The notes: a model not told the origin generated them from the letters alone. 64,000 nt of DNA from Roseateles sp. DAIF2 (GCF_015624425.1 NZ_CP049919.1:5208001-5272000), one strand, 5' to 3'; positions 1 through 10,526 are shown, counted from the stretch's first letter. Made by a program: numbers and translations.

Positions 1-103
1 TCCCTTCGATCGATCCACCCACGATCGGAGCAAACAAGGGGCGACAGAACCGGGCCAGTCCCGCTACGCTTGCAACCTCGCCCCACCCCACAGGAGCCCA
101 TTC

Positions 104-574
104 ATGAGTCTGAAACTGACCGTCAACGGCCGCGCCGTCACGCTCGACGCCGACCCGAACGAGCCCTTGTTGTGGGCCTTGCGCGAGGACCTGCAGTTGA
201 CCGGCACCAAGTTCGGTTGCGGCATGGCGCTGTGCGGTGCCTGCACCGTGCATCTGGACGGCCAGCCGATCCGCTCCTGCCAGACGCCGGTCTCGGCCGC
301 GGCCGGCAAGAAGGTCACGACGATCGAGGGCATCGGCGCCTCGCGCACCGGCAAGGCGGTGCAGGCCGCCTGGGTCAAGATCGACGTGCCGCAATGCGGC
401 TACTGTCAGAGCGGCCAGATCATGAGCGCCTGCGCGCTGCTGGCCGGGAAGAAGAATCCCAGCGACGCCGACATCGACAACGCGATGAGCGGCAATATCT
501 GCCGCTGTGGCACCTACAACCAGATCCGCGCCGCTATTCATGCCGCCGCGGGCTCGCTGGCGAAGGGAGCCTGA
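104..574 (+). CDS. iorA: (2Fe-2S)-binding subunit of molybdenum hydroxylase (isoquinoline 1-oxidoreductase alpha type)
   Basis: 156 aa, the usual length for the small iron-sulfur subunit of xanthine-oxidase-family hydroxylases. The N-terminal plant-type ferredoxin domain carries CGMALCGAC (about residues 39-47) plus a later Cys. The C-terminal helical [2Fe-2S] domain carries CGYCQSGQ and CRCG (about 102-138). It passes electrons from the molybdopterin subunit to an external acceptor. The start is set by AGGAG eight bases upstream of the ATG. The large subunit starts one base after its stop, so the two are an operon. The substrate cannot be told from sequence; isoquinoline-type N-heterocycles or aldehydes are the family's usual ones. 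Confidence 0.9.
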   Translation: MSLKLTVNGRAVTLDADPNEPLLWALREDLQLTGTKFGCGMALCGACTVHLDGQPIRSCQTPVSAAAGKKVTTIEGIGASRTGKAVQAAWVKIDVPQCGYCQSGQIMSACALLAGKKNPSDADIDNAMSGNICRCGTYNQIRAAIHAAAGSLAKGA

Positions 575-575
575 G

Positions 576-2729
576 ATGAATGCACCGACTCGCCGCGAAT
601 TCCTGCAGGCCTGTGGCGCCCTGAGCCTGAGCTTCGCGCTGCCCGCCGGCAGCGCCCGCGCCCAGGCCGGCGCCCAGAGCAACACCTTCGCCCCCAATGC
701 CTGGCTGCGCATCACGCCGGACGGCCGCATCACCGTGGTCTGCGGCTCGGCCGAGATGGGCCAGGGCGTGCTGACCGCGATCCCGATGCTGGTGGCCGAG
801 GAGCTGGACGCCGACTGGCGCCAGGTCGGCGTCGAGCAGGCGCCGGTCGACCAGGCCTACAACAACCCGATGTTCGGCATGCAGGCCACCGGCGGCAGCA
901 CCACGGTGCGCGCGCATTGGACGCCGGTGCGCCAGGCCGGCGCAGCGGCGCGCCAGATGCTGCTCGCCGCCGCGGCCGAGCGCTGGAAGCTCGATGCCGG
1001 ACAGCTGCGCACCCAGGCCGGCCAGGTGCTGGGCCCGGGCGGCAAGAAGATCGGCTACGGCGCCCTGGTGCAGGCCGCCAGCCAGCAGCCGGTGCCCGAC
1101 AAGCCGGTGCTGAAGTCCAGCGCCGATTTCAGGATCCTGGGCAAGCCGACGCGCCGCCTGGACACGCCGGCCAAGGTCAACGGCACGGCCAAGTTCGGCA
1201 TCGATGCGCGGGTCGACGGCATGCTGGTCGCGGTGATGGCGCGCGCGCCCGGCGCCGGCATCAAGCCCAAGCCCTATGACGAGGCCAAGGCGCGCGCCGT
1301 CAAGGGCGTGCAGGCGGTGATCGCGATCCCCAGCGGCGTGGCCGTGCTGGCCGATGGCTACTGGGCCGCGCGCCAGGGCCGCGACGCGCTGGCGGTGGAA
1401 TGGGAGCTGGGCGCGCAGGCCGGGCTGTCGGCCGACAAGGTCAGCGCGCAGCTGGGCAGCGCGGCCGATGGCGCCGCCGCCATCGCGGCCCAGGCCGGCG
1501 ACGCCAAGGCGGCGCTCGCGGCCGCCGGCGCCGCGGTGCTGAAGGCCAGCTACGAGGTGCCCTACCTGGCCCATGCCTGCATGGAGCCGCTGAACTGCCT
1601 GGCCTGGGTACAAAAGGCTCCGGGGGGCGACGAGGTGACGATCTGGGCCGGCACGCAGAGCCAGGGGCCGTCGCAGGGCATTCTCGGCCAGGTGGCCCAG
1701 GTCACGCCGGCCAAGGTCAAGGTCAACACCCTGCTGCTGGGCGGGGGCTTCGGCCGGCGCTTCGCGCCCGACTTCACGATCGACGCCACCCTGCTGTCCA
1801 AGGCCAGCGGTCGGCCGGTCAAGCTGATCTACACCCGCGAGGACGACATGGCCGCCGGCTACTACCGCCCGGCCTCGCTGGTGCGCTTCGAGGGCGCACT
1901 GGACGGCAAGGGCAGCATCGGCGCGCTGCGCGCCGACATCGGCAGCCCCTCGATCATGGCCGCCTCGGGCTTCATGAAGATCCCGGAGAACGGCGTCGAC
2001 GCGATGGCGGTCGAGGGCCTGGCCGACCAGCCCTACGCGATCCCGCATCTGCGCATCGCCTATGGTCGCGCCGAGCCCGGGCCGCAGGTCTGGTTCTGGC
2101 GCTCGGTCGGGCATTCGCAGAACGCCTTCTTCCTCGAGAGCTTCATCGACGAGCTGGCCGTTGCGGCCAAGGCCGATGCGCTGCAGTTCCGCCTGAAGCT
2201 GCTGGCCGCCAAGCCGCGCCATCGCGCGGTGCTGGAGGCCGCCGCGGCCAAGGCCGGCTGGGGCAAGCCGCTGCCCAAGGGCCACCACCATGGCATCGCG
2301 GTGGCGGAGAGCTTCGGCACCTATGTGGCCGAGGTGGCCGAGGTCTCGGTGGCCGAGGACGGCACCCCGCGCGTGCACCGGGTCACGGCCGCGGTGGACT
2401 GCGGCCAGACCGTCAACCCGCTGACGATCCAGCGCCAGATCGAGGGCGCGATCGTCTACGGCCTGTCGGCCGCGCTCTACGGCAAGATCACCTACAAGGA
2501 CGGCCGGGTCGAGCAGGGCAACTTCCACGACTACCCGGTGCTGCGCATGAACGAGATGCCGCAGGTGGAGGTGCTGATCCTGCCCAGCAAGGAAGCGCCC
2601 GGCGGCATCGGCGAACCCGGCACGCCGCCGATCGCGCCGGCCGTCACCAACGCGATCTTCGCCGCCACCGGCAAGCGCGTGCGCAGCCTGCCGATCGATA
2701 CCGCGGCGCTGAAGAAGACGAGCGCCTGA
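576..2729 (+). CDS. iorB: Molybdopterin-binding subunit of molybdenum hydroxylase (isoquinoline 1-oxidoreductase beta type)
   Basis: 717 aa from ATG 576. An upstream in-frame ATG at 507 lies inside iorA and is not used. The N-terminus has a Tat signal (TRREFLQ followed by a hydrophobic stretch ending SARAQA), so the complex is probably exported to the periplasm. The aldehyde-oxidase/xanthine-dehydrogenase fold follows, with GGGFGRR near residue 390 and the C-terminal [10 protein letters not shown] motif, whose Glu is the catalytic base of the family. The order small subunit then large subunit, with no FAD subunit gene, is typical of the Ior/IsoAB type. An electron acceptor such as cytochrome c would have to be encoded elsewhere. 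Confidence 0.88.
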   Translation: MNAPTRREFLQACGALSLSFALPAGSARAQAGAQSNTFAPNAWLRITPDGRITVVCGSAEMGQGVLTAIPMLVAEELDADWRQVGVEQAPVDQAYNNPMFGMQATGGSTTVRAHWTPVRQAGAAARQMLLAAAAERWKLDAGQLRTQAGQVLGPGGKKIGYGALVQAASQQPVPDKPVLKSSADFRILGKPTRRLDTPAKVNGTAKFGIDARVDGMLVAVMARAPGAGIKPKPYDEAKARAVKGVQAVIAIPSGVAVLADGYWAARQGRDALAVEWELGAQAGLSADKVSAQLGSAADGAAAIAAQAGDAKAALAAAGAAVLKASYEVPYLAHACMEPLNCLAWVQKAPGGDEVTIWAGTQSQGPSQGILGQVAQVTPAKVKVNTLLLGGGFGRRFAPDFTIDATLLSKASGRPVKLIYTREDDMAAGYYRPASLVRFEGALDGKGSIGALRADIGSPSIMAASGFMKIPENGVDAMAVEGLADQPYAIPHLRIAYGRAEPGPQVWFWRSVGHSQNAFFLESFIDELAVAAKADALQFRLKLLAAKPRHRAVLEAAAAKAGWGKPLPKGHHHGIAVAESFGTYVAEVAEVSVAEDGTPRVHRVTAAVDCGQTVNPLTIQRQIEGAIVYGLSAALYGKITYKDGRVEQGNFHDYPVLRMNEMPQVEVLILPSKEAPGGIGEPGTPPIAPAVTNAIFAATGKRVRSLPIDTAALKKTSA

Positions 2730-2769
2730 GACCAGGCGTGGGCCGACGGCGGCGGGCGGATGCCGGCCG

Positions 2770-4110
2770 CTAAGCGCCGCGCAGACGCCCGACCAGCTCG
2801 CGCACCACGCCCAGGCCCTCGCTGCCCAGCAGACTGGCGCGCAGCAGGCAGGCGCGCTCCAGCTCGCGCAGGCGCCAGCCGAATTCGCCGATCAGCGCCG
2901 GCAGCTCTCGGCGCAGCCGCGCATCGCCCTGCTGGGCCAGGTCGGCCAGCAGCTCCCGCGGCCCCAGCGCGTCCAGGCCCGCGCTGGAGAACGAGGCCTG
3001 GATGCGCTGCAGCCGGCGCTGCCCCTGCTCCAGCACCGCGCGCAGTTCCGGCCCCGCCTCGCCGAGGCGGTGCTCCATCCAGTCCTGCTGGCCGCGAAAG
3101 CGTTCCAGCATCTGCGCGATGTCCTCCACCTGCGTGCCCAGCTCGGCCGCCGCCTGCTGTTGCTGGGACTCCAGCCACAGCGCCATCTCGCTGCTGCCGC
3201 GCAGCGCCGCGTAGACCAGCTCCAGCAGGGCCGGGCTGAATTCGCCGGGGATCAGCTTGGCGGCCACGCTGGCGCGCATCAGCGGGCCGACGCCGGCCTC
3301 GACCAGGCCGGTCAGCCATTCGGCCGCGGCCAGGATCTGGGCCGGCAGGCCGAACTGCTCGTCAGCCAGGCCGCGCGGGTAGCCGAAGCCGTCCAGCCGC
3401 TCGTGATGGCACAGCACCGCCTCGGCCACCACCGGCCCGGCGCCCTCCATCGTCGACAGCACCCGGTAGCCGATCACCGGATGGCTGGCGATCTGGCGCC
3501 ATTGCTGCGGCTCCAGCACGCGGCTGCGATCCAGCAGCGCCGGGTCGATATAGAGTTCGCCGACATCGTGCACCAGGCCCGCCAGCGCCAGGCGCCGCTG
3601 CAGCCCGGTCTGGCCCGGCAGCAGGCGGCGCGCCAGGGCCAGCGCCAGCAGCGCGACGCCGCAGGCATGGTCCAGCCGGTCGCCCTGCTGGTCGGCATAG
3701 ACGGTCAGCAGCGATTGCAGCGCCGGACTCAGGCCGAGACGGCCCAGGGCCTGGGGCAGGTTCTCCTCGGCATCGGGCGCATCGAGCGCCAGGGCCAGGC
3801 CGTGGCGGGCCAGCAGGCTCTCGGCCTGTTCGGCCAGGCGCTGCGGCGTGATGCCGTCGGCCATGCTGAGGCAGTCCTCCAGCGGCCGCGCCAGCTTGTG
3901 CTGCAGCAGGCGCTCGCGCATGCCGGGCTCGATGCGCGCGCCCTTGGCCAGCAGCTTGACGCCGCTGCCGCTGACGATGTCGGCGCTGGCGCGCAGCTCA
4001 TGCCGGTCCGCGCTGGCGGCCATATGGCCCAGGTAATGCGGATTGACGCTCCCGACCTCGTCGCCCGGCTCCGCCGGCACGGCGAGCGTCTCGCCTGCTT
4101 GTTCTTGCAC
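2770..4110 (-). CDS. HD-GYP domain protein, probable c-di-GMP phosphodiesterase
   Basis: 446 aa. The middle part has the HD-GYP signature: [14 protein letters not shown] (about residue 180), HPVIGYRVL, and [13 protein letters not shown] (about 235). HD-GYP proteins hydrolyse c-di-GMP to pGpG or GMP using a bi- or tri-metal centre. The first 140 residues have no domain I can name, though the start resembles the short N-terminal region found on many betaproteobacterial HD-GYP proteins. The C-terminal 150 residues are rich in Gln, Leu and Arg and probably helical. There is no receiver domain or membrane segment, so its input signal is unknown. It stands alone, convergent with iorB. Confidence 0.8.
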   Translation of the reverse strand: MQEQAGETLAVPAEPGDEVGSVNPHYLGHMAASADRHELRASADIVSGSGVKLLAKGARIEPGMRERLLQHKLARPLEDCLSMADGITPQRLAEQAESLLARHGLALALDAPDAEENLPQALGRLGLSPALQSLLTVYADQQGDRLDHACGVALLALALARRLLPGQTGLQRRLALAGLVHDVGELYIDPALLDRSRVLEPQQWRQIASHPVIGYRVLSTMEGAGPVVAEAVLCHHERLDGFGYPRGLADEQFGLPAQILAAAEWLTGLVEAGVGPLMRASVAAKLIPGEFSPALLELVYAALRGSSEMALWLESQQQQAAAELGTQVEDIAQMLERFRGQQDWMEHRLGEAGPELRAVLEQGQRRLQRIQASFSSAGLDALGPRELLADLAQQGDARLRRELPALIGEFGWRLRELERACLLRASLLGSEGLGVVRELVGRLRGA

Positions 4111-4200
4111 GGTGACACACCATGGCAGTTCTTCGATGCCCCGATTGTCACCCGGTCTCCATGACAGGCCGGGACGCTGATCGCCCCGGCGATCAGCGCC

Positions 4201-4416
4201 TCAGGCCGCGGCCTCGGCCGGCGGGTAGCCGGCCTCGCCCAGCGCCCGGGCCAGCTCGGCGCGCTCGAGCCGGCTGTCGATCGCGACGCGGCGCGCCTCG
4301 CGGTCGAACTGCAGGGTGGCCGCCGCGTCGAGCTCGCGCACGGTTTCGGTGACGGTGGCGACGCAATGGCCGCAGCTCATGTCGGGCAGGTGGAACTGGT
4401 GTTGTGGCTGGCTCAT
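4201..4416 (-). CDS. copZ: Heavy-metal-associated domain protein, CopZ-type copper chaperone
   Basis: 71 aa, a single HMA domain with the metal-binding MSCGHC near residue 14 and the usual beta-alpha-beta-beta-alpha-beta length. It would bind Cu(I) in the cytoplasm and hand it to the CopA pump encoded divergently. AAGGAG lies eight bases upstream of the ATG. Its promoter has a 19-bp spacer over a CueR-type palindrome (see 4459-4489), so copper induction by CueR is expected. The C-terminus is short and Ala-rich. Confidence 0.88.
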   Translation of the reverse strand: MSQPQHQFHLPDMSCGHCVATVTETVRELDAAATLQFDREARRVAIDSRLERAELARALGEAGYPPAEAAA

Positions 4417-4458
4417 CGAAAACTCCTTGTAGAAGAAGATCAGGAAAACAATGTACTC

Positions 4459-4489
4459 AGCTTAATCCTTGCCATGATGGCAAGGTCAA
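4459..4489 (-). promoter_or_regulatory. CueR-type promoter of copZ
   Basis: Read on the minus strand: -35 TTGACC, a 19-bp spacer, then -10 TAAGCT. The spacer holds the inverted repeat CCTTGCCATCATGGCAAGG, very close to the E. coli CueR operator consensus. The overlong 19-bp spacer is the hallmark of promoters untwisted by MerR-family activators. The predicted transcript start lies about 35 bases before copZ. Confidence 0.85.
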
Positions 4490-4514
4490 GTCCCGCGCCG
4501 CCGGCAGAAAACGC

Positions 4515-4545
4515 TTGACCTTGCCATGATGTCAAGGTCGAACAT
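4515..4545 (+). promoter_or_regulatory. CueR-type promoter of copA
   Basis: -35 TTGACC at 4515-4520, a 19-bp spacer holding CCTTGCCATGATGTCAAGG (one symmetry break compared with the copZ site), and a weak -10 GAACAT. It is oriented toward copA. The predicted transcript start is near 4552, immediately before ATG 4553, which bears on the true copA start. The regulator would be the CueR encoded at the end of this operon. Confidence 0.75.
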
Positions 4546-4552
4546 GCGATCC

Positions 4553-6928
4553 ATGAACAGCATCCCCACCTCATTGACCCTGCCGATCGACGGCATGACC
4601 TGTGCCTCCTGCGTCAAGCGGGTCGAAAAGGCGCTGAAGGCCGTGCCCGGCGTGCAGGACGCCCAGGTCAACCTGGCCACCGAGGCCGCCAGCATCGCCG
4701 GCGCGCCCGCGCTGGACGCGCTGCAGGCCGCGATCGAGAAGGCCGGCTACGCGCTGCGCCAACAAGACCTGACCCTGTCGGTCGAGGGCATGACCTGCGC
4801 CTCCTGCGTCGGCCGGGTCGAGAAGGCGCTGAAGAAGGTGCCGGGCGTGGCCGCCGCCGAGGTCAACCTCGCTACCGAGACCGCCCAGGTGCGGCTGCTG
4901 GCCGGCACCGATCCGGCCGCGCTGCTGGGCGCGGTGGCCAAGGCCGGCTACCAGGCCCGGCTGCAGGGCGGCGCGGCGGCCGCAGCGCAGGAACCCAAGC
5001 CGGCTTGGCAGGCCAGCGGCGGTCCGGTGCTGGTGGCGGCGCTGCTGTCGCTGCCGCTGGTGCTGCCGATGCTGGCCATGCCCTTCGGCGTGCACTGGAT
5101 GCTGCCGGGCTGGCTGCAGCTGCTGCTGGCCGCACCGGTGCAGTTCTGGCTCGGCGCGCGCTTCTACCGCGCCGGCTGGGCCGCGCTGCGCGCCGGCAGC
5201 GGCAATATGGATCTGCTGGTCGCGCTGGGCACCAGCGCCGCCTTCGGCCTGAGCCTGTGGCTGATGTGGCAGGGCGACGGCGGCCATGCGCTGTATTTCG
5301 AATCGGCCGCGGTCGTGATCACCCTGGTGCTGCTGGGCAAATGGCTGGAGGCGCGCGCCAAGCGCCAGACCACCGCCGCGATCCGCGCGCTGCAGGCGCT
5401 GCAGCCGCAGACCGCGCGCGTGCGCCGGGACGGCGTCGAGCAGGAGCTGCCGCTGGCCGCGCTGCGCCTGGGCGACGAGGTGATCGTGCGCCCCGGCGAG
5501 CGCATCCCGGTCGACGGCGAGCTGCTGGAGGGCCGCAGCCAGGTGGACGAATCGCTGATCACCGGCGAGAGCCTGCCGGTCGAGAAGGCGCCGGGCAGCC
5601 GCCTGGTCGGCGGCAGCGTCAACGGCGAGGGCCTGCTGCGCCTGCGCTGCACCGCGCTGGGCGCCGAATCGACCCTGGCCCGCATCGCCCGCATGGTCGA
5701 GCAGGCCCAGGGCCACAAGGCACCGATCCAGCGCCTGGTCGACCAGGTCAGCGCGGTGTTCGTGCCGGTGGTGATCCTGATCGCCATCGCCACCCTGCTG
5801 GGCTGGGGCTTCGCCACCGGCGACTGGGAGCGCGCGCTGCTGAACGCGGTGGCCGTGCTGGTGATCGCCTGCCCCTGCGCGCTGGGCCTGGCGACGCCGG
5901 CCGCCATCATGGCCGGCACCGGCGTGGCCGCGCGGCGCGGCATCCTGATCAAGGACGCCGAGGCGCTGGAGCATGCGCACCGCCTGCAGCTGGTGGCCTT
6001 CGACAAGACCGGCACCCTGACCGAAGGCAAGCCGCGCCTGGTCGCGGCCGAGGGCGACGCGGATCTGCTGCGCCTGGCCGCCGCGCTGCAGGCCGGCAGC
6101 GAGCATCCGCTGGCCCATGCGGTGCGGGACGCGGTCAAGGCGCAAGCCGAGCTCGCCGTGCCCGCCGCGACGGATCTGCAGGCGGTGGCCGGCCGCGGTC
6201 TGCGCGCCCGGGTCGAGGGGCAAGACCTGGCCCTGGGCAGCAGCCGCTTCATGCGCGAGCTGGGCGTGGACCTGGCGCCCTGGCTGGCCCGCGCCGAGCT
6301 GCTGCAGGACGAGGGCCGCACCGTCTCCTGGCTGGCCGCGGTCGGCGCCGCACCGCGCCTGATCGGTCTGCTGGCCTTCGGCGACGCGCTCAAGCCCGAG
6401 GCCGCCGCGGCGGTGGCGGCGCTGCACGAGCAGGGCATCCGCATCGCCCTGGTCAGCGGCGACAACCGCGGCGCGGCCGAGCGAGTGGCGCGCGAGCTGG
6501 GCATCGACGAGGTGCGCGCCGAGGTGCTGCCGGAGGACAAGGCGCGCATCGTCGGCGAACTCAAGGACGGCGGGCGCCGCGCGGTCGCGATGGTCGGCGA
6601 CGGCATCAACGACGCGCCGGCCCTGGCCGCGGCCGACGTGGGCCTGGCGATGGCGACCGGCACCGAGGTCGCGATGGCCGCGGCCGGCATCACCCTGATG
6701 CGCGGCAACCCGGCCCTGGTAGCCGATGCGATCGCGATCTCCAAGAAGACCTACGCGAAGATCCGCCAGAACCTGTTCTGGGCCTTCATCTACAACCTGG
6801 TGGGCATCCCGCTGGCCGCCTTTGGCCTGCTGAACCCGGTGATCGCCGGGGCCGCAATGGCGCTGTCCAGCGTCTCGGTGGTCGGTAACGCGCTGCTGCT
6901 CACGCGCTGGAAGGGCAAGGCGACATGA
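4553..6928 (+). CDS. copA: Cu(I)-exporting P1B-type ATPase
   Basis: 791 aa from ATG 4553. Two N-terminal HMA domains each carry GMTCASC. The P1B core follows, with the transmembrane CPC motif (ACPCALG), the phosphorylation site DKTGT, the nucleotide-binding SEHPLA, and [10 protein letters not shown]. It pumps Cu(I) out of the cytoplasm. Start choice: in-frame ATGs also exist at 4526 and 4544. 4526 lies inside the CueR operator. 4544 has an AAGG six bases upstream but precedes the predicted transcript start. 4553 would make the mRNA nearly leaderless. The stop codon overlaps the cueR start (ATGA). Confidence 0.95.
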   Translation: MNSIPTSLTLPIDGMTCASCVKRVEKALKAVPGVQDAQVNLATEAASIAGAPALDALQAAIEKAGYALRQQDLTLSVEGMTCASCVGRVEKALKKVPGVAAAEVNLATETAQVRLLAGTDPAALLGAVAKAGYQARLQGGAAAAAQEPKPAWQASGGPVLVAALLSLPLVLPMLAMPFGVHWMLPGWLQLLLAAPVQFWLGARFYRAGWAALRAGSGNMDLLVALGTSAAFGLSLWLMWQGDGGHALYFESAAVVITLVLLGKWLEARAKRQTTAAIRALQALQPQTARVRRDGVEQELPLAALRLGDEVIVRPGERIPVDGELLEGRSQVDESLITGESLPVEKAPGSRLVGGSVNGEGLLRLRCTALGAESTLARIARMVEQAQGHKAPIQRLVDQVSAVFVPVVILIAIATLLGWGFATGDWERALLNAVAVLVIACPCALGLATPAAIMAGTGVAARRGILIKDAEALEHAHRLQLVAFDKTGTLTEGKPRLVAAEGDADLLRLAAALQAGSEHPLAHAVRDAVKAQAELAVPAATDLQAVAGRGLRARVEGQDLALGSSRFMRELGVDLAPWLARAELLQDEGRTVSWLAAVGAAPRLIGLLAFGDALKPEAAAAVAALHEQGIRIALVSGDNRGAAERVARELGIDEVRAEVLPEDKARIVGELKDGGRRAVAMVGDGINDAPALAAADVGLAMATGTEVAMAAAGITLMRGNPALVADAIAISKKTYAKIRQNLFWAFIYNLVGIPLAAFGLLNPVIAGAAMALSSVSVVGNALLLTRWKGKAT

Positions 6929-7326
6929 CGATGATGAACATCAGCGAGGCAGCCAGCCGCTCGGGCATCTCGGCCAAGATGCTGCGGCATTACGAGTCCC
7001 TTGGCCTGCTGCCGCCGGTGGCGCGCACCGAATCGGGCTATCGGCAGTACGACGCCAAGGACGTGCACACCCTGCGCTTCATCCGCCGCGCGCGCGACCT
7101 GGGCTTCTCCATCGCCGAGATCGGCGAACTGCTCAAGCTCTGGCAGAACCGCCAGCGCAGCAGCGCCGAGGTCAAGCGCATCGCGCTGGCCCATGTGGCC
7201 GACCTGGAGCGCCGCCTGGCCGAGATGGAGGCGATGAAGCGCACCCTGCAGGAGCTGGCCGGCTGCTGCCATGGCGACGAGCGGCCCGACTGCCCGATCC
7301 TCGATGGCCTCGCGGCCATGCCATGA
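6925..7326 (+). CDS. cueR: Copper-responsive MerR-family regulator
   Basis: 133 aa with a MerR N-terminal winged helix ([20 protein letters not shown]), a dimerisation helix and a C-terminal metal loop with CC then C in [10 protein letters not shown], matching the two-Cys Cu(I) site of CueR. The start overlaps the copA stop by four bases, so it is co-transcribed. It probably activates both promoters in the copZ-copA intergenic region and therefore its own operon. ATGs at 6931 and 6934 are alternative starts. Confidence 0.92.
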   Translation: MTMMNISEAASRSGISAKMLRHYESLGLLPPVARTESGYRQYDAKDVHTLRFIRRARDLGFSIAEIGELLKLWQNRQRSSAEVKRIALAHVADLERRLAEMEAMKRTLQELAGCCHGDERPDCPILDGLAAMP

Positions 7327-7333
7327 TCGCGGC

Positions 7334-7918
7334 ATGAACGCTGCACCCCGCCCCCTGACCCTCCTGGCCCTGTCCGGCAGCCTGCGCCGGGCCTCCTTCA
7401 ACACCGCGCTGCTGCGCGCCGCCGCGGACCTGTGCCCCGCGGGCGTGCGCCTGGAGCTGCGCACCCTGCATGGCGTGCCGGTCTATGACGGCGACCTGGA
7501 GGCCGAGCAGGGCACGCCGGCGCCGGTGCTGGACCTGCGCGAGGCGATCCGCGCCGCCGACGGTCTGCTGATCGCGACGCCCGAGTACAACAACTCGATT
7601 CCCGGCGTGCTGAAGAACGGCCTGGACTGGGTCTCGCGCCCGCCGGCCGAGGGCAAGAAGGCCTTCTTCGGCAAACCGACCGCGGTGCTGGGCGCCACGC
7701 CCGGCGGCTTCGGCACGGTGCAGAGCCAGGACGCGCTGCTGTCGGTGCTGCGCACCCTGCAGGTCGAGATGTGGTTCGGCGGCCGGCTGATGGTCTCGCG
7801 CGCCAACACCCTGTTCGACGCCGAAGGCCGGCTGACCGACGCGGCGCTGCAGGGCCAGCTGCGCGACTTCCTCGCCGGCTTCAGCGCCCAGATCCGCCGG
7901 GGAGACCGCGATGAGTGA
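7334..7918 (+). CDS. NADPH-dependent FMN reductase family protein
   Basis: 194 aa from ATG 7334; the frame is open to 7271, but that part overlaps cueR. It is a flavodoxin-fold protein with ALSGSLRRASFN near the N-terminus (FMN phosphate loop), the TPEYNNSIPGVLKN motif near residue 80, and GATPGGFGT near 115, all typical of the chromate/quinone/azo reductase family. Expected activity is two-electron reduction of quinones, flavins or similar acceptors with NAD(P)H. The stop overlaps the following pirin gene by eight bases, so the two are co-translated. It begins seven bases after cueR and may be read from the copper operon. Confidence 0.85.
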   Translation: MNAAPRPLTLLALSGSLRRASFNTALLRAAADLCPAGVRLELRTLHGVPVYDGDLEAEQGTPAPVLDLREAIRAADGLLIATPEYNNSIPGVLKNGLDWVSRPPAEGKKAFFGKPTAVLGATPGGFGTVQSQDALLSVLRTLQVEMWFGGRLMVSRANTLFDAEGRLTDAALQGQLRDFLAGFSAQIRRGDRDE

Positions 7919-8819
7919 CGGCCCCTTGGTGATCGAACGCATCGCGGCACATCGCGGCGAGGTCGGCGGCCTGCCGATCGCGCGCGCCCTGCCGGTGGCG
8001 CAGCGCCGCACCATCGGCGCCTGGTGCTTCCTGGACCATGCCGGCCCGGCGCGCACGCCGCCCGGCCAGGGCATGCGCGTCGCGCCGCATCCGCATACCG
8101 GCCTGCAGACCTTCAGCTGGATGATGGAGGGCGAGGTGCTGCATCGCGACAGCCTGGGCACCGTGCAGCTGCTGCAGCCGGGCCAGGTCAATCTGATGAC
8201 CGCCGGCAGCGGCATCTGCCATTCCGAGGAGGCGCAGAGCGAGGACATGCACCTGGCCCAGCTGTGGATCGCGCTGCCGAACAGCCGCCGCTTCGGCCCG
8301 GCCGCCTTCGAGCACCACGCGGCGCTGCCACGCTTCGAGCGCGGTGGCTTCGCGCTGACCCTGCTGGTCGGCGAGCATGCCGGCCTGGTCGCGCCGCCCA
8401 CCGTCTATTCGCCGCTGCTGGGCCTGGACCTGCTCAGCGAGGCAGCCGCCGCGGCCGAACTGGACCTGCGCGCCGACTTCGAGCATGGCCTGATGGTCAC
8501 CGAGGGCGAGCTGCTGCTGGAACTGGCCGATGGCCAGGCCGAGACCCTGACGCCCGGCGGCCTGCTCTACCTGCCACCAGGCCCCAGGCAGCTCACCCTG
8601 CGCAGCCAGGGCCGTGCCCGCGCGCTGCTGCTGGGCGGCACGCCGCTGGCCGAGGACGAAAAGCCGCTGCTGTGGTGGAACTTCGTCGGCCGCACGCCCG
8701 ACGAGATCCGCCAGTCCGCGGCCGACTGGAACGCCGGCGCCGGTGACTTCGGCAGCGTCACCGGCTTCGACGGCGAGCGCCTGCTGGCGCCGGCGGTGCC
8801 GCCGCTGCGCGCCCGCTGA
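7911..8819 (+). CDS. Pirin family protein
   Basis: 302 aa, a bicupin. The N-terminal cupin has metal-ligand motifs HPHTGLQTF, LHRDS and GICHSEE (about residues 60-105); the C-terminal cupin is present and ends before residue 240. The last 60 residues include a WWNFVGRT motif seen in many pirins. Bacterial pirins bind Fe(II) or other metals, and some show quercetin 2,3-dioxygenase activity; the physiological role is usually unknown. It is coupled to the FMN reductase upstream by an eight-base overlap and is convergent with a second pirin. Confidence 0.88.
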   Translation: MSDGPLVIERIAAHRGEVGGLPIARALPVAQRRTIGAWCFLDHAGPARTPPGQGMRVAPHPHTGLQTFSWMMEGEVLHRDSLGTVQLLQPGQVNLMTAGSGICHSEEAQSEDMHLAQLWIALPNSRRFGPAAFEHHAALPRFERGGFALTLLVGEHAGLVAPPTVYSPLLGLDLLSEAAAAAELDLRADFEHGLMVTEGELLLELADGQAETLTPGGLLYLPPGPRQLTLRSQGRARALLLGGTPLAEDEKPLLWWNFVGRTPDEIRQSAADWNAGAGDFGSVTGFDGERLLAPAVPPLRAR

Positions 8820-8831
8820 CGCGGGCGCGGT

Positions 8832-9716
8832 TCAGACGAACCGGCCCGTCTGGAAATCCCGCACCGCCTGCATCAGCTCGGCCTGCGTGTTCATGACAAA
8901 CGGGCCGTACTGCGCGATCGGCTCGCCCAGCGGCTTGCCGGCGATCAGGATCGCGCGGGTCGGTTCGTCGCCGGCCGTCAGCCGCACGCCGTCGCTGCCC
9001 GCCTGGTTGGCCAGGATCGCCATGCGCTGGGCCGGCACCAGGCAGCCGGTGTCGGGAAAGCGCAGCGCGCCGCGGTAGACATAGACAAAGGCGTTGTGCG
9101 TGTCCGGCAGCGCCTGCTCGAAGCTGGCGCCGGCCGGCAGGTGCAGGTCCAGGTACAGCGGCTCGGTGTGCTCGCGCTGCACCGCGCCGGCCACGCCATG
9201 GCTCGCGCCGGCGATCACGCGCACCTGGACGCCCGCGTCCGTCGTGAACTCGGGGATGTCCTGGGTCTGGATGTCGCGGTACCAGGGCTCGCGCATCTTG
9301 TCCTGGGCGGGCAGGTTCAGCCAGAGCTGGAAGCCTTCCATGCGGCCCTCTTCCTGCTCCGGCAGCTCGCTGTGGATCACGCCGCGGCCGGCGGTCATCC
9401 ATTGCACGCCGCCGTTGCCCAGCAAGCCCTCATGGCCGGCCGAGTCGCGATGGCGCATGCGGCCTTCCAGCATGTAGGTGACGGTCTCGAAGCCGCGATG
9501 CGGATGGTCGGGGAAGCCGGCGATGTAATCGTCGGCCTCATCCGAGCCGAAGGCATCCAGCATCAGGAAGGGGTCCAGGCGGCGCTGCAGATTCTGGGTC
9601 AGCACGCGGGTCAGCTTGACGCCGGCGCCATCGCTGGTCGCCTGCCCGGCGACCAGGCGCTCCACCGCGCGTGGCTGGCTCAGCAGCCGCGGCTGGTTCA
9701 GGGTGGTGCTGCTCAT
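8832..9716 (-). CDS. Pirin family protein (second copy)
   Basis: 294 aa, a bicupin with HPHRGFETVTYMLEG, RHRDSAG and GVIHSE in the N-terminal cupin. It is closer to the YhhW/quercetin-dioxygenase-like branch than its neighbour, and the two are only distantly similar, so this is not a recent duplication. AAGGAGCAACG lies just before the ATG. It is followed on the opposite strand by the other pirin and preceded by an azoreductase gene on the same strand, 56 bases away. The pairing of a pirin with a flavin oxidoreductase occurs on both sides of this convergent junction. Confidence 0.88.
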   Translation of the reverse strand: MSSTTLNQPRLLSQPRAVERLVAGQATSDGAGVKLTRVLTQNLQRRLDPFLMLDAFGSDEADDYIAGFPDHPHRGFETVTYMLEGRMRHRDSAGHEGLLGNGGVQWMTAGRGVIHSELPEQEEGRMEGFQLWLNLPAQDKMREPWYRDIQTQDIPEFTTDAGVQVRVIAGASHGVAGAVQREHTEPLYLDLHLPAGASFEQALPDTHNAFVYVYRGALRFPDTGCLVPAQRMAILANQAGSDGVRLTAGDEPTRAILIAGKPLGEPIAQYGPFVMNTQAELMQAVRDFQTGRFV

Positions 9717-9772
9717 GGTCGTTGCTCCTTCTTCTTTCTGTCGAATGTTGGCTTGATTGGCGGGTTGATTGA

Positions 9773-10399
9773 TTAGACCGTCGCGGGGGCGAACAGCTCG
9801 GCGATCTGGCGGCGCGCGCCGGCCACGCCGGCGGCCTCGGCCTCCGGGCCCATGCCCAGGCCTTCGGCATAGACGAACTGCACATCGCTCATGCCCATGA
9901 AGCCCAGCACGGTGCGCAGATAGCCGGTGATGCCATCGCTGGGCTGGCCGCGATGCAGGCCGCCGCTGGCGACGACCACATAGACCTTCTTGCCCTTGAC
10001 CAGGCCCTCGGGGCCGTTGGCGGTGTAGCGGAAGGTGGCGCCGGCGCGGGCCACCGCGTCGATCCAGTTCTTCAGCTGGCTGGGCACGCCGAAGTTGATC
10101 ATCGGGGTCGCGATCACGATCACGTCCTGGGCCTGCAGCTCGTCGATCAGCGCGTCATTGGCGGCGACGCGGGCGGCCTGTTCGGCGCTGCGCTGCTCGG
10201 CCGGGGTGAACAGCGCGCCCAGCGCGGCCTCGTCCATCGCCGGATGCGGGTTCTGGCCCAGGTCGCGCACCGTCAGGGCGGCGCCGGCATATTGCTCTTG
10301 CAGCGCCGCGACCAGCTCGGTCGCCAGGCGGGTGGAGAAGGAACCCTGGCCGTCCTGGACACGGCGGGCGCTGGAATTGATTTGCAGGATCTTGCTCAT
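9773..10399 (-). CDS. azoR: FMN-dependent NADH:quinone/azo reductase
   Basis: 208 aa from ATG 10399; upstream in-frame ATGs up to 10471 lack support. It has a flavodoxin-like fold with [10 protein letters not shown] at the N-terminus, [17 protein letters not shown] near residue 95 and [11 protein letters not shown] near 147, all AzoR motifs. The expected role is reduction of quinones and azo compounds, protecting against electrophile stress. It is divergent from a LysR regulator (10527), the usual arrangement for a regulator and its target. The 56-base gap to the downstream pirin suggests co-transcription. Confidence 0.88.
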   Translation of the reverse strand: MSKILQINSSARRVQDGQGSFSTRLATELVAALQEQYAGAALTVRDLGQNPHPAMDEAALGALFTPAEQRSAEQAARVAANDALIDELQAQDVIVIATPMINFGVPSQLKNWIDAVARAGATFRYTANGPEGLVKGKKVYVVVASGGLHRGQPSDGITGYLRTVLGFMGMSDVQFVYAEGLGMGPEAEAAGVAGARRQIAELFAPATV

Positions 10400-10526
10400 G
10401 GTGATTGCTCCGGTAGAGAGGTTGGGTCGTTCGATGACGATGAGCTCACTGTATTTGCCGCACTGACACAACGGAAGGCGTCAATCTGGATAAGATCGTT
10501 CCAAAAATGGAACAATCAAACCCATC

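Noticed and set aside
4526..4552. ATG 4526 as the start of copA
   Set aside because: It lies within the CueR operator palindrome, upstream of the predicted transcript start, and has no ribosome site.
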